A stretch of 64,000 bases of DNA. Source: Rhynochetos jubatus (Eukaryota; Chordata; Aves; Eurypygiformes; Rhynochetidae). The DNA lies in assembly GCA_027574665.1 (NCBI GenBank), contig CM050666.1, forward strand, positions 5,518,001-5,582,000, written 5' to 3'. The notes beneath the pieces were generated by a model that worked only from the letters and a program-made list of their open reading frames with translations, made no database searches and was not told where the DNA came from. How positions within the stretch are numbered: the stretch's first letter is position 1; the number at the start of each line of letters is the position of its first letter. Below are positions 52,469 to 64,000 of the stretch, one piece after another. The position numbers and the translations under genes were made by a program.

Positions 52469-55400
52469 TCGGACCTCTTCTCCCTGCGAGGAGCGGCGCC
52501 GCACTCCCGGGGCAGATGAGCGCTGGAAAAGGGGCCGGACGGACAGGCCATGCTGCCCCCTCCCCCGACCCCTCTCCGCCGGGCGGGGAGGGAGCGAGGG
52601 AGGAGGGCCCGGCGGGCACAACCTGCCCGGCTCCTCCCACCCCCGCCGGCCCGCCGGCCGCCCTGCGCATAAAACCCGCCGGCGGCGCCGGGGCCGAGTA
52701 CCGGGAGCCGCGGCCGCACCGCGCCGGGGGAACGCGCCCGGTCCCGGGCACGGCGTGGGGAGCAGCCCGGGAGCTCGCTGCCGCTTTGTCCCCGGCCGCG
52801 CCGCTCGCACCTGCCCCGGGGCGGCGGACAAAGGGCGGCGAGCCCAGCCCCGCCGCGGCGAGACCGAGCGCACCGGGGTCAGGCCTGGCTCCGCCGCGGC
52901 GGACCCCGGCCCGACCCCCACGCGCACCGCCCGGTGTCCCACCGCCACCGAGCGGGCACCGGGCGGGTTAAAACCGGCGCGGGGAGGGCCCAGGACCGGC
53001 CCCCGCCGCCGCCCTCCCTGCCGAGGACGCTTCTCGGAGGGGCGCCGGGCTGCCCTCCTCGCCCCGGTACGCCGGCCGGGCAGCGGGGACCCCCGCGCAG
53101 CCACCTGAGGCGCCTACCTGGAGCTCCGGTACCTCCGTGCCCCCTTACAGCCCGCGGGGACCCCGCAGGGGCCGGAGGCAGCCCGGCCTCGCCGCCCCCC
53201 TCGCCCCGGGGTCGCTGCCCGGCTGGCCCCGAGCGAAGTTGCTGCCGGGCCCCGCGGCCGGGCCCCACAGCACCAGGTTCGCCCAGCCCCTCTCTTGCCC
53301 CGGGAGGGTGGCTAGGCTGGCCCCCAAGCACCGGCGCGGTCTCTCGCTCATTCACGTCGACAGACTCGTGGCAAGCTCCAGCCTCTCTCCGCTGCCACAC
53401 GAGTTCATCCACGTACTGATGGCTCCCGGAGCAGGTCCGAGCGCTCCCTGCACTTGGGCAACCCAGCCCGGGTGGCTGGCGGAGCTCAGGGAGGAACAAA
53501 CGAAATGCTGGTGGTCACCTCTAAAGCTAGAGTCAGGTAAGAGCCGCAGCCTCTCTCCTGACTGCGCCATGCATCCCTTGGAGAGAAGGCACTTGTTTGC
53601 ATCCGTGGCATATCACGGCAGTGCACAAAACCTCAGTCACTGTGAGCTCCTCTCAGTGCAAGGGGGTATCGCGGGGTCCCAGGCACGTGTGTGTCACTGT
53701 GCTGCCAAATACTGCCCACGCTCATCTCTAGCTCTCCTTCCAGCACCATGTGTTGACAGCTCTCAGGCCTGTGCCATCTCATTTGACCTTTCTTCCCCTC
53801 TCTGGTGACTGCTTTTCCACATGGCAATACCCCTCACCTCCCCCCTGGACAGGAACCAGGACACCTTTGTTTTAAGAATACTTTGGAATAGCATCTCTCT
53901 TTGCACAGGCTCATCCTGAGGCCTTTGGCTGCAACTCCAAGTTAAATTCATCCTCTGCCCATTAGCTCTGCCAAACCGCCATTCACCCACTCTGCTTCCT
54001 GAGCTGGGTCAGTGACACCATCCCGTCTCCTGGCTCCGTAACTGGGCAAGGCAACGCTTTCAACACCAGAGACTTGGTAGCCGACTCCGGGAAATGAGCT
54101 ACACCATGTCCCAGCTGTGACAGTGGAGCAGCCCAGCTCTTGCTGCCACCGGTCCAGGCTGAGCTGCTTCTCCTGAGTAACCCACTCATCATTCCACAGG
54201 GCTGAAGTCACTGCTTTGGGTGGAGGTGCCCTGAGAAGCAGCTGGACTGGTGCAGAAGAGAAATATAAATAACAACATGCAGAGGTGGTGCTGCAGCTGG
54301 CGGCGACAGGGAAGGGCTGTGTGTCTGGTGGAAGCAGCGTCTCAGCCATCTCCCCTTGTACATCCTGAGAAACCTGGACGATGGCTGTGGGAAAGGCACC
54401 GCTGCCACCTGCCATGCTGCCCAAGCTCACTGCTGCTGCGCTGCTTCCCGGCACCTGCTCTCTCCAATGTGGGTGGCAAATACCCGAAATGGGGGACTAA
54501 TGTTTTCAAGACACCTGGCACAGGTTTTGTGCTCTGTAACTGCCCAACATTGGCACAGAACTAATGCTAATTAAACACAAGGAAACACCCCCCAAGAACT
54601 GAGCATTGGACACACTAAAGGATAACATCTCGTGGTTTGCTACCAGTGCACTGCTATAATTTTAAATGTGTGTTACTTATGGGACAGATAAAGTAAAGCA
54701 CCCTGAAGGACACGGTGTTAAAATGCTCATCGCATTTTTTTTTGCGTTATGCTTACTGTTTAATCCTCTTTTTCCTCACCAAAACAATACTGGAGAAGGG
54801 AGAACAGGATCAATATGAGTTAACATCTGTGGACATCAGAGCAAAAGAAAGTGAGCCTTCAGGAGGATTTGGATGGAGGATGTGGTTGGTTGCATCACTG
54901 GGGATGACACCGTACCATGTAACTTATTCCAAGGCCCTTTCCAAAACACACAGGCAATATTTTGTATTTCCACCTTAGGACCCCAAAGTGCTTTGTAAAT
55001 ACCAATTCATTTCCCTCTGTAACGCACGAGACAGCGGGTCTTGAAAAATCTGTTGATTAGTGACAGTAGGAAGCTTTCCTCCCAGAGAAGTAAATATATA
55101 AAACATTCCAGACCTTATGATTGGAAAGATGATCAGCCGAATATAAAATAATGCAGCATTGTGCTCCTGGGGCTGCAGACAGACAGCTGTAGTGCCTCTG
55201 TGGCTGCTGCTGAGAGGTTGCCAAACACCAGCGAGATTAACAAAACTGCTCAGTTTTCTTGCTGCTATTCAGCGACTCGTGTGTGGTAGAGTGACACTAT
55301 CAAAATCATGTCCACTTCCTGCTGAGGAGGATGATTGGCAAAGCTCTGCCCAGCTCCAGTGGCAGACACTGGAGTTATTCATGGCGAGAGGGAGGTTCCA

Positions 55401-57177
55401 AAAAGTGGAGGTTAGGGGAGGGGCAGGGCAGCAGCCGCCTCTTTTCCTCCCTCATCATGTAAGGCTTTAGGAGACATTGTGTCTTGGAGACCTGGCTCTA
55501 GCCAGGAGGTTTTGGCAGCCGGGTGCTACGAGGAGTTTTGCTTTTCATTTTGCTTGGACAGTTGAGAAACAAACTTGACTTGGAATCAAACCGTTTTTGT
55601 GATATTTGCGTTACGACGCTGAACATGCAAACCTGGAAGATGTTAAGTGCAGCTCCGTAGGCAGCCCGCGGGCAATGCCAGTCTGGCAGTGGCTGCCGGC
55701 TGTGCTCCCGCTGGCTTTGGAAGGGATGCTGACCCTCTGGAAAGGCTGACGGCAGCACCTCCCTGCTGGCCCACGCCAGGGGTGTCCGCCTCCGAGGGAG
55801 CCCACTGCTCGGCCACCTCCTATCTGTGGGAGTGGGCCTGGGGCAAGTCAAGGCACAGAGGGCAGAAGAGCTGTTTAGAGGATTTAAATGCAGACTTCAC
55901 TCAGGTTGGGAGGGAGAGAGTGAGCAATGGGAAGAGAGGAATGGCTGCAAAGACACCGAGGATTTCTTTACTTTGTGTAAGAAACCTCATGGAGCAAGAT
56001 TCGCAATGGGAAAACAGGCTACATGGTGCAGAGCACTGAAGAACGGGGTGGGTAAGGAGAGAGGAGAGCAACAGGGCTGCGTGCAAGACAGGAAAGGAGA
56101 AGAGAAACATCCAGCAGGAGAAAGGGGAGTATGAAGAGTGAAGACAACTGGGATAAATGGAAGAAAGGCATGAGGGAGGGGAGAGGAGAAGAGAGGCTTC
56201 CCAGTTATCACATAACAGCAAGAGGGATTGGAGCCTCAGAAACAAAAAGGGAAAGAGGTCTGCACAGGACAGAAAATAAAAGTAAAATACCAAGAGAATG
56301 TGAAGCATAGTGAATAGGGATTCAGCAAAAAACAGCAAAAAAGGAGAGGGGTCTGAAGGACACTGGGAGACTGAAGGCTTCCACTTGCTGTCCTGGAAAT
56401 GATGGCTAAGGGAAAAAATCAGAGAGCCCTTCCTGCTATTCTCCCTCTCTACATGCTCTAAAAACTACTACGTGGTGTCTAGTCTCCATGATCCTATCTA
56501 AAGCGGGCCGACCAGCGAGGGAGGAAACATTGACTGCTCAGCTCTAGCACCACGGCTGCTCCACGCAGCGAGAGCGCCCAGCACCGCACCAGCCCGGCCC
56601 CTGCGCAGGTGCCACCTCTCTGCACCAGCCTCCAAGGGGACCCCTTCTCCCAGGATGAGCTGAAAACATTTTCACTTCCCATTAATTTTTTTTTCTGAAC
56701 GCAACTCTCCAAAGATTGTGTACAAAGTGAGTGAAAACAACAGGTTTGAAAATGAGACCTCCCTCTTGCGTCAGAAGTGCTCTGAGCTCCACCTTCCCTC
56801 TAACCCCTTAGCTAGCATTTGTCACAGGCTTTCCTCAGTCACTGCTCCCTGCTCCATCCTTACTCCTACCTACCCTCTCCGTGGTCCCCACTCCAACAAC
56901 CTGTGTAGAGGGGACCTTTCCCAGAGCATCGGCTGTTCAGATGCTCTTCCCCAGCCCGGAAGCAGAGCGTTGCCTTTGGCTCTTCCCCTCCTCGCCAGGA
57001 AGCTCAGAGCTTCCCAGGAGGTGATACAGAGGAATCCATTTCCCCACTGTCAGAGAAGAGAGATGAGGATGGATGCAACAGAAATCCAACAGATGTGCTG
57101 GACTGTTTTAAAGAAGACATTGATTAAACTGTTCCTCATGCTCACTGGGGATAAGGCAATTGGCTCACTTGGCACAG

Positions 57178-57310
57178 AAGGAGATAAAGGCTAGATATTA
57201 GGAGAAACTTAGCAACTACGAGGATGGTTAAAGACAGAAGAGGTCAGCCAGGAAGGCCAAGAAATCCCCATCCATGAAGATTTTTAAGAACAAATTAAGC
57301 AGATGTCAGT
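57178..57310 (+). mobile_element. degraded CR1 LINE fragment
   Basis: GGCTAGATATTAGGAGAAAC, then GAGGATGGTTAAAGAC and AATCCCCATCCATGAAG plus TTTTTAAG follow the order of the CR1 sense 3' coding end (GATATTAGGAAAAAC, GGGTGGT, CATCCCTGGA, TTCAAG). It is diverged and opposite in orientation to the three other CR1 copies. Confidence 0.6.
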
Positions 57311-60300
57311 TTAGTGATCAGGTTCTGTCTTGTCCTTGCCTGTTGCAGAGGTGACCTCTTGGCACCACTTTCGATCCTCAGTTTCTACCATTTCTTCATC
57401 ATGTGAGGTGAAAGGACAGAAAGTTTCCAGTGAAAGAAGCAAAAGTGAGGCCTTGTCTAATAGAAAGGGGAGTTCTGAGCATTCCAACACACAGATGAAA
57501 GCTAAGAGAAAAGAGGAATAAACCAGAAATTTAGAGGCTGTGGTCCACAGGCAAGAAACCAAGGAAGAGGCTGGGCTGCACCGAACACCGCCAGAGAGAA
57601 AAGGTCTGCGACTGAGTAGGGTAAATAGCATTAACAGAAAAGGGTCTAGGTTGGATTTGAGAGCATCAGCCAGTGCAATGGCTGCCAGCTACCTTAGACA
57701 AGGTGGGCTTCTGTATTAACATTTCCTAAAAGTATTAAAGTTCTGTATTAAAAACCGTTATCCTGTGTCCCAGTGGAGAGAAAAAAAAAAGACAAGGAAA
57801 AAAAAAACCCAAACACAACACCACACCAGACAGCTTTCCGAGTGTCTCCCTGCAGTGTCCGTGCTGGGTGCCTTGCAGGCCAGTCTGCTGGGCCTCCCGT
57901 AACCAGCTTCTCAGGAGGGACCAGTGATGCTGCACTGTCCGTTGATCTGCACATCCTCTGCAGATCTGACGCATGTGTGAATTATTCATCCGGGGCTGAA
58001 GTCAGCACCGTGTCAAGGACCTCTAAAACCCACCCTAAAGATAGCGAGTCCAAGGGAACAGGGGAGGCAAGGGGAGAACAGGGCTCAGGGGAAGGAAGAC
58101 TGGATCCTCCGCCGAGATGCTTGCTGGAGGCAGAAAATCTGGGCACTGGCACCACCCCAGAGCAGCACCAGAAGGAAGAGGCACTCACAGGATCAAATAG
58201 AGAACTTTGGCTCAACACACAGATGGGAGCTGAGCAAGCAGAAGCTGTTTCTTCATCCTCTCTCTTTCAGGATGTATTCGATTTCCTACCTCTGCTATAA
58301 CACTCACACCGGCTTTTAACTCTCCCGTTTCTTCAAGACTTATTTTCTAATCTAAGCTGACGGGACCTTTGCTCCACAAATCCCAACAGCGCTTCTCAGA
58401 AGACAATTTTATAGCATTCTGGTACTGTGCCGGTGTAAAGTAACTGGGACCGCACTGCTAAACTTAACAGCACAAAATTGAGAAGGTTTACAGATTATCT
58501 GGGGGAGGGGGTGAACAAAAAAGAGCATCTTTAAAATCCAGGGTGCATGCTGGAGATGGGAAAGGTTCAGAGCAAGTGTACAGGACAGAAATACACCCTG
58601 TAAATCTCCTTAAGCAGCTCAGCCTGTCCTGGTTCCTCAAGGTTTTGCCAAGGTATTTTGTTTGTACTTGTCACATGACTTACGTCAGGCATCACATCCT
58701 AATCAAGACGGACACCAGTGTCTTCCCAGGCAAAGCTCCCATCCTCAGATTGCAGGAGCGGCTTAGCTGCTTTGTACACGTAATTCCTGCCTGACCCTCC
58801 TTCCTGCTGAACGGGGAAGGGAGGCAAGAGAGGCTGCAGGGTCCAGGTGCACTTATTGTCATCTCTGGTGGTTCTTCTGTTTGCTGTAGAAAAATAGTCT
58901 ACAGCAAGGCACAAACTCACCCAGCGGGTGTTGTACTTAGAAGAACTCCTGGTTTTCTACAGCACCCAGCACCGCACTCGGAACAGACACTGTGGGGCCA
59001 GCAGTGGTACCCTCCAGGGAGGGAGGGTTTCCCCCATCCCAGGGCACAGCATCTTTGCTCAGGCTTACAGGCTCCTGATCCTTCCAGGCTAGGGATTGTG
59101 AAATGAGGTGCTGCAGCACCTACACCAGCATTTAAATATGTTGAGTTTGGAACTGGAAAAGGCTCAAAATCCATTCTTTGGTCCCAAGGCACAGCGATCC
59201 TCCCCGCGCACAGACCCAGCGAGCTAACCTCTCTCTAAGAAAAGCGCCAATTCTGCACTGCTCATAGTCTAGGGGGAAATACTTTGCTCCTCCTGCTACG
59301 TGTCCAGTCTTGCCCTTGTGTCTTTTGCTCGCTTTTCACAGCCTTTAAGCATTTATCTTTTCACGCCTTTGCCTGCTCTGGATTTCCCTCAAGGCTGATT
59401 TTGCTACATCAGGGTCCTTATGCCATTATTTTGGGGTTTTTTTTGTCCCAGACGGAACTTTCCCACCTACCTCATGCCCATGCGGCCCACGAGCTGAAGT
59501 AAACTGAGTCACTGACCCTTTTCCCACCAGGAGCAAGAAATGAGTCACAAACTATATTCCTCAGGGCTCCCAGCTGGCTGGTGGCCAAGCCACCACAACA
59601 GCTAAGGGCCAGCTCCCTCCAAAGTAGCTGTCCAAAACATTCTTCAGCGCAAAGCTGAGACACAAGCAACGTGGAGATACTCTGTCAACTGCAGAGGAGC
59701 AGCAGGAAACCTCTCTCATCATGGAGGTGTACAATTTACATTGGAACCATCCCTTTTTTTACTAAAAGTAGGAATAAAACTTCTTCAGTTCACAGTTTGT
59801 GTTTTGATACATGTATCAAAATGGGGAATATTAACATTAAGAAAAAAGGTTCCTACAAAAATATGATCTAATTAAACGTTTTTAAGGTTTTCATTCCATC
59901 TACCTGCCATATTCCCGTTCGATCGATGAGCAGATTCTGCTCTCCTGTCTGCAGGAATGACCGATGCAGCCCTGGAGACACCAGAAGGGAGGAATCTCGA
60001 GAGCTACACTGGAAATAGCGGGATCATACTCAGGCTTGTGACATCCTGACTCACTGGACTTGTAATCTGATTATACGGGTGTTTTTGGAAGCCCTATTTA
60101 GTATGTCCTACCCTGCTCCAGCATTTCCCCTCTGGGGATCACCAAGTTTTGCTGCTTCACACACACCCTTGGGGTTTGGAAACTGCCCATTTTTGTGACG
60201 GATGGAAACAGCGAGGCGTCTTCCAAAACTTCCCGCTGATTTTGAGCGTTTGAGTCAAAAAGCTGGAGATGCAGGAAAAGTTCCTCTTTCCAAATAAGCC

Positions 60301-61174
60301 TGGGCACACGATATTTTCTGCAAAACAAGCACATGGAGTCTCAAGGTGTGCACCCAAGATCTGTGCTTCTTTATATGCAGTGGTGTAGGCGACTAGGTCG
60401 GAAGCGCAATGCTTGGATGATCTATACCTTCTCCATGTTTTTTGCCACACTTGCACCCCGTCCGATGTTTCCTGGCTAGAAAGCTAGAACAAGCTTTTTC
60501 CTATCTCCAAAGTTATCCTGTTCCTTTGACATAAAGTGTTTTTAAAACAAATCACATTTGGAGTGTGAATCCACAAGAGGCTCTCTGGTGTTTGAAGAAA
60601 TCTGGGGGTAGAAGAGATGTTTGCTGGGAGAGTGGCTCTGGAGCCGGGCAAGTTTTTGACTTAGGAAAGCTCCTCTTACACACTCCTGCTAGTCAGACAA
60701 AATGTGCTCAAGCTCGTTGGTCATTCTGGAGCTTTGAAAGCCAGGCAGCATCTGGTAAATTCATTCCCAGGTGCTGGGGGAACAAGGGATTGTGGGAGAC
60801 AGTTTAAGATGAGGAGGGATTTATTGCAGAACAGGCAAAAAGCAAATCAATGATAGTTTGTTCAGCCTTACTTCCCTTTCTTCTTATTTTTTTTAAGTGA
60901 GGCTGCAGTAGGAGAAACGGGATTTTATGCTTGTGTTGCTTTAAGGACAGGAATGCTGGAAAGGGAGGTATTTGATACCTTTGCTGCTAATTACAGTGCA
61001 AGCTGCCAGTGTCCTGACAATGCCCTTGTCCCTGACCTGGAGGGGCCTCCTGTCTCAGGGTCAGCTGTAATTTAGTTTTAGGTCAGACCTGGGACTCTCC
61101 TGCCAAACTAACTGCACTTTGTTTTGAAGTAGAAACCATTTACTAGCAAGTCTGAGACCATCAAACTCATTTCA

Positions 61175-61310
61175 CTAACGAGAAACAGGAACGAAGTACA
61201 GAGCCCCAGAGACGAAGGTCAGCGTCGGACACACGGAGAGCTCGGCTGCGTCACGAGGAAGGGGCTGTTCTGCCCACTGAGCCACCCCGGCGCGAGCTCA
61301 AGTCTCCTGC
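61175..61310 (-). repeat. MIR-like SINE remnant
   Basis: The reverse-orientation order (CTCATTTCACTAACGAGAAA, CAGAGCCCCAGAGACGAAGG, TCAGCGTCGGACACACGGAG, then a CTGCCC.. segment) parallels inverted MIR (ATTTTACAGATGAGGAAACT, GGTCACACAGCTAG). Strongly decayed. Confidence 0.35.
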
Positions 61311-63659
61311 TCTCTTCAATTAAGCGTGTTTATTACAAAAACACCCGGGAACCTACTAAGCTGTGCCAGTCCCCGAGCAGGCGCAACGGTGCTGTTGGCC
61401 CCCACCTTAGAGTCTACACCACAGTCGCTGCATTGCACAGGAGGCTCAGGAAAGAGGGTTGAGCTCTTCAGTAATGCTCTTGAGTTGTTGGTGCTGCTCC
61501 GACCTCTTCTCACAGACTGGCCGGGTGATTTGGGGCAAGAAACTGTTTTTCTACTTGAAAACTGACATTTTTCTTCCCTACTTCAAAAAGAAAAAAAAAA
61601 AGCTTTGAGAAAAAGCTTCACAGAGAAAGAACATGCTGCAGAAAATAGCCCAAAAGCTGTAAAGGGAAATACTTTTTAACTTCCTCCGAATAATCATCAC
61701 TCTTACAGGGAATGAAGTATTTTTTCAAACCCACAGATTTTGATCCAGTCTCCTTCCCCCTCACCATGTTCATGGACAGAGATTATACTGTCACGATATG
61801 GCACAGCGTTACCTGAAATTAACCTGTCACTCCGAGAGCCGTTCTTTACAGTCGGTGGGTTAGTCTGAAAGCCCAGTGCATGCCGTGTATTTTCAGCATC
61901 CCTGTCCTTTTGCACTTAGCAGACATAGTTTGCTAAAGAAAAACCTAATCAGAGCACAACAATGTTTTTTCAGTTCTGCAAATCACTGCGACAAGAGGCC
62001 AACTTGCACTTACAGGAAAAAAGCTGGATGAAAAATTTGTGCCAATTTACTAAACAGCAAAAGTCTTCTGACAGCAAAGGAGTGTTCTGTGTCCAAACAA
62101 ACACACAAATGAGACAGACAAGGACAGACCCAAACACACCCTTTGGGAATGCTAAAACACCTTCAGCTCTAGAGGCTGGCCACGCTTGGGGTTGGTGACC
62201 AGATCCGAGTGACCACAGCTAAAGCGAGAAACAGAGCTGACCACTACGGGATGTTCAGAGACCTTCAAACCTTCCTTTCATAGCCTAGAAGACCGTGGTG
62301 CACCCCAATGTGCGTTGATCCTTCTTCGCTGCCACGCTTGACAGCTGCAAGGCAGTGTGGTAGAAAGAATTACCAGCCCAATAAACTTTCAGATGAGTTC
62401 AAAATGCAATACCCCCAGTATCAAACACCACTGGTCCCTAACTTCGCGTCACCCCAAATCCTCCACCATTGGTGCCTCTACAAATATCAAAACAGCTTCC
62501 AACAGCTCATTCCTAATTACCAGAGCTCTTTGTGGGAGAGGTTCCAACCACCCAAGAGCTGGGTACCTCTTTCATGACTCTCTGAGAAAGCCACGTGTTT
62601 TGGGAGCGATGCAACTGCCGTGTACCAGAACAAGGCTCTGGAGCGGAGCAGATAGCTGCCTTGGCAGCCGGCCCGCAGTGCTGAAGCTCGCTCCCAGGAG
62701 AGATTAGCGGGAGAAAAAACCTCATTGCCATCAGAGCAAAGCACTCAACCTGCTTCTACCAGAGATTCCTCACAAGAGCAAAAAATAAAAAAATCCGAAA
62801 GTGTGTCTACAAATAGGAGGCTGCAGGAGCAGAGAGAAGATAACCCAGTTGGTATCATGCACACAGCTTCGCGAGCAGCTCGGGTGACACTGATCAGCAA
62901 AGGACAGGCAGCTCTGAGCAGAGTCTGTTTTACACGGGGAAGATTACCCGAGTAACATCTGGACAGAGAGTTGCCTCCCTACACGAATTCACCCAAAACC
63001 CAGAGCTGCAGCTGCAAAGCCTTCGAGTGAGGTTTTTAAATCTGGAAGTTGAATACCATGAAATATATTCTACCCCCCCGATGACCTTATTGAAGCCCCG
63101 TTTTTATTTTCAAGGCATGACAGGGGACAGAAGCTACCTTCGGGTTCCCAGGGAGCACAGTTCATACCCGAGGCAGCTGGAAGTACACACTACTCAGACT
63201 CACTTAGACTTTGTGTGCTTTGGAGCCCTCTGCCACTTCAGGTGTCACCACACCTGCACAACCCCCGCAGTGCAGGGGCAAGGAGAGGGTTTACACTGGT
63301 TTCAAGGAAGGATGAGCTTTGCCCAGGCAAGGTAATTCTCTACCTACACACAGAGGACTCGGCATGGCCGAGCTGTTTTTTCCCAAGGGCACAGCAGAGC
63401 CCCTTCAGAAACTTTTCCCAAGGCGGGAGCTCCTGTGCAGCAGGACATGATGCAGGCTTACCCCCAGCCCAGCAGGCTCCTGGGGTCGGGGCCATAATGA
63501 CCAAGGACTGCCCAGTTAACCATACAGAGGTCGTCTCCTGCCCCCAGCTCCACCACCGCCGAGGCAGGGCTCTGCAAGGTGGAGCATGGGGCTCTGGGCA
63601 GGCAGCAGCCCAGCCTGGGAACTCAGGAGCAGCAAGGAAGGAGAGGATGCTGGAGTGGA

Positions 63660-63800
63660 AGTGATTTGAATTAGAACAAACTGGCTGCTGAATAGAAGCT
63701 TTTATTCCAGCATGGAGAAGGCTTTGTTAGTCAAGCACATGTGATGCACAAAAGCCTCCACTTGAATTCATTGAGTTTTAATTGGTTCTCAGGTGGGGGA
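63660..63800. promoter_or_regulatory. possible enhancer with SOX/E-box/homeodomain motifs
   Basis: GAACAAAC, ACAAAAG and CTTTGTT SOX-type cores, a palindromic CACATGTG E-box (63738-63745) and TTTTAATTGG occur within 140 bases of otherwise ordinary sequence, 11 kb upstream of a neural stem-cell gene. Motif density alone is weak evidence. Confidence 0.25.
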
Positions 63801-64000
63801 GGAGATGGGTGTTAGGAATTAGGGATTCCTTAAAGAGGCAATATCATTAAATCTCAACGCCTCTTCCCTCTCACCCCCAGCTTCGGCTTAGGAGTCTGGC
63901 CTCATTCAATTGTCTTACACCAGAGAATCAGAAAAACCGAGGGAGAGAAAGGGTGGGAGGGGGAGTTACTAATAAAGCCTAAGGGGAGATCAATGAACAG

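Larger units (their letters stand above)
51500..53400 (-). promoter_or_regulatory. MSI1: MSI1 promoter CpG island
   Basis: Extremely CG-dense sequence surrounds exons 1-4 and runs about 900 bases upstream of the ATG, with many GGGCGG/CCGCCC boxes. No TATA box is positioned for the minus strand, as expected for a CpG-island promoter; the start site is not determinable. Long open frames on both strands here are by-products of GC content. Confidence 0.75.
53401..64000. other. gene-free upstream flank of MSI1
   Basis: No exon with homology or coherent coding signal was recognised on either strand. It holds a degraded CR1 (57178), a MIR-like remnant (61175), A-rich runs near 57.78 kb and a possible enhancer at the right edge. 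In human a similarly long gene desert separates MSI1 from COX6A1. Confidence 0.6.

Noticed and set aside
51702..52751. 349-codon minus-strand frame over MSI1 exons 2-4
   Set aside because: It reads through GT/AG introns in the GC-rich promoter island. Only the pieces matching RRM1 are coding.
52011..53108. 365-codon plus-strand frame
   Set aside because: Pro/Arg/Gly-rich translation of a CpG island, antisense to MSI1, with no domain; stops are rare there because of GC content.
54985..55060. Segment resembling an old SINE/LINE tail (CAAAGTGCTTTGTAAATA)
   Set aside because: Too short and diverged to assign to a family by eye.

Overview
This window is vertebrate nuclear DNA, almost certainly from a bird. 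It has several CR1 LINE fragments and no Alu or L1. Introns are compact and CpG islands are dense. Three orthologues are arranged as SIRT4 (+), PLA2G1B (-), MSI1 (-), the same neighbour order as human 12q24.31 (family knowledge; in chicken I would expect chromosome 15). All genes are split by introns. Exon limits below were read by hand from GT/AG sites, reading-frame phase and homology to the known proteins.

Layout. 1-3960: 5' flank of SIRT4, with a likely promoter and noncoding first exon near 1.39-1.51 kb. 3962-6718: SIRT4, three coding exons, 319 residues. 6.7-14.6 kb: non-coding, with an AT-rich homeodomain/POU-motif block at 7.9-8.3 kb, a CR1 and a MIR-like remnant. 14.6-16.4 kb: two phase-compatible minus-strand exons of a coiled-coil protein I do not recognise. 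16.6-17.1 kb: a CpG island that also holds the PLA2G1B poly(A) signal. 17114-19092: PLA2G1B, four exons, 147 residues. 19.2-21.7 kb: non-coding with one CR1. 21.7-52.5 kb: MSI1, fourteen coding exons (351 residues) plus a separate 3'UTR exon. Its large introns 4 and 6 hold promoter-like CpG islands and short repeats. 51.5-53.4 kb: MSI1 promoter CpG island. 53.4-64 kb: gene-free flank with degraded repeats.

The genes do not form a pathway: SIRT4 is a mitochondrial sirtuin, PLA2G1B a secreted digestive phospholipase and MSI1 a neural RNA-binding protein. The least explained items are the coiled-coil exons next to PLA2G1B, a CpG island inside MSI1 intron 6 with RFX-, NF-Y- and YY1-like sites and a near-perfect 24-bp hairpin, a ZNF143/THAP11-type site just upstream of MSI1 exon 5, and a G-quadruplex-prone run in the MSI1 3'UTR. 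I found no tRNA, rRNA, CRISPR array or complete mobile element.
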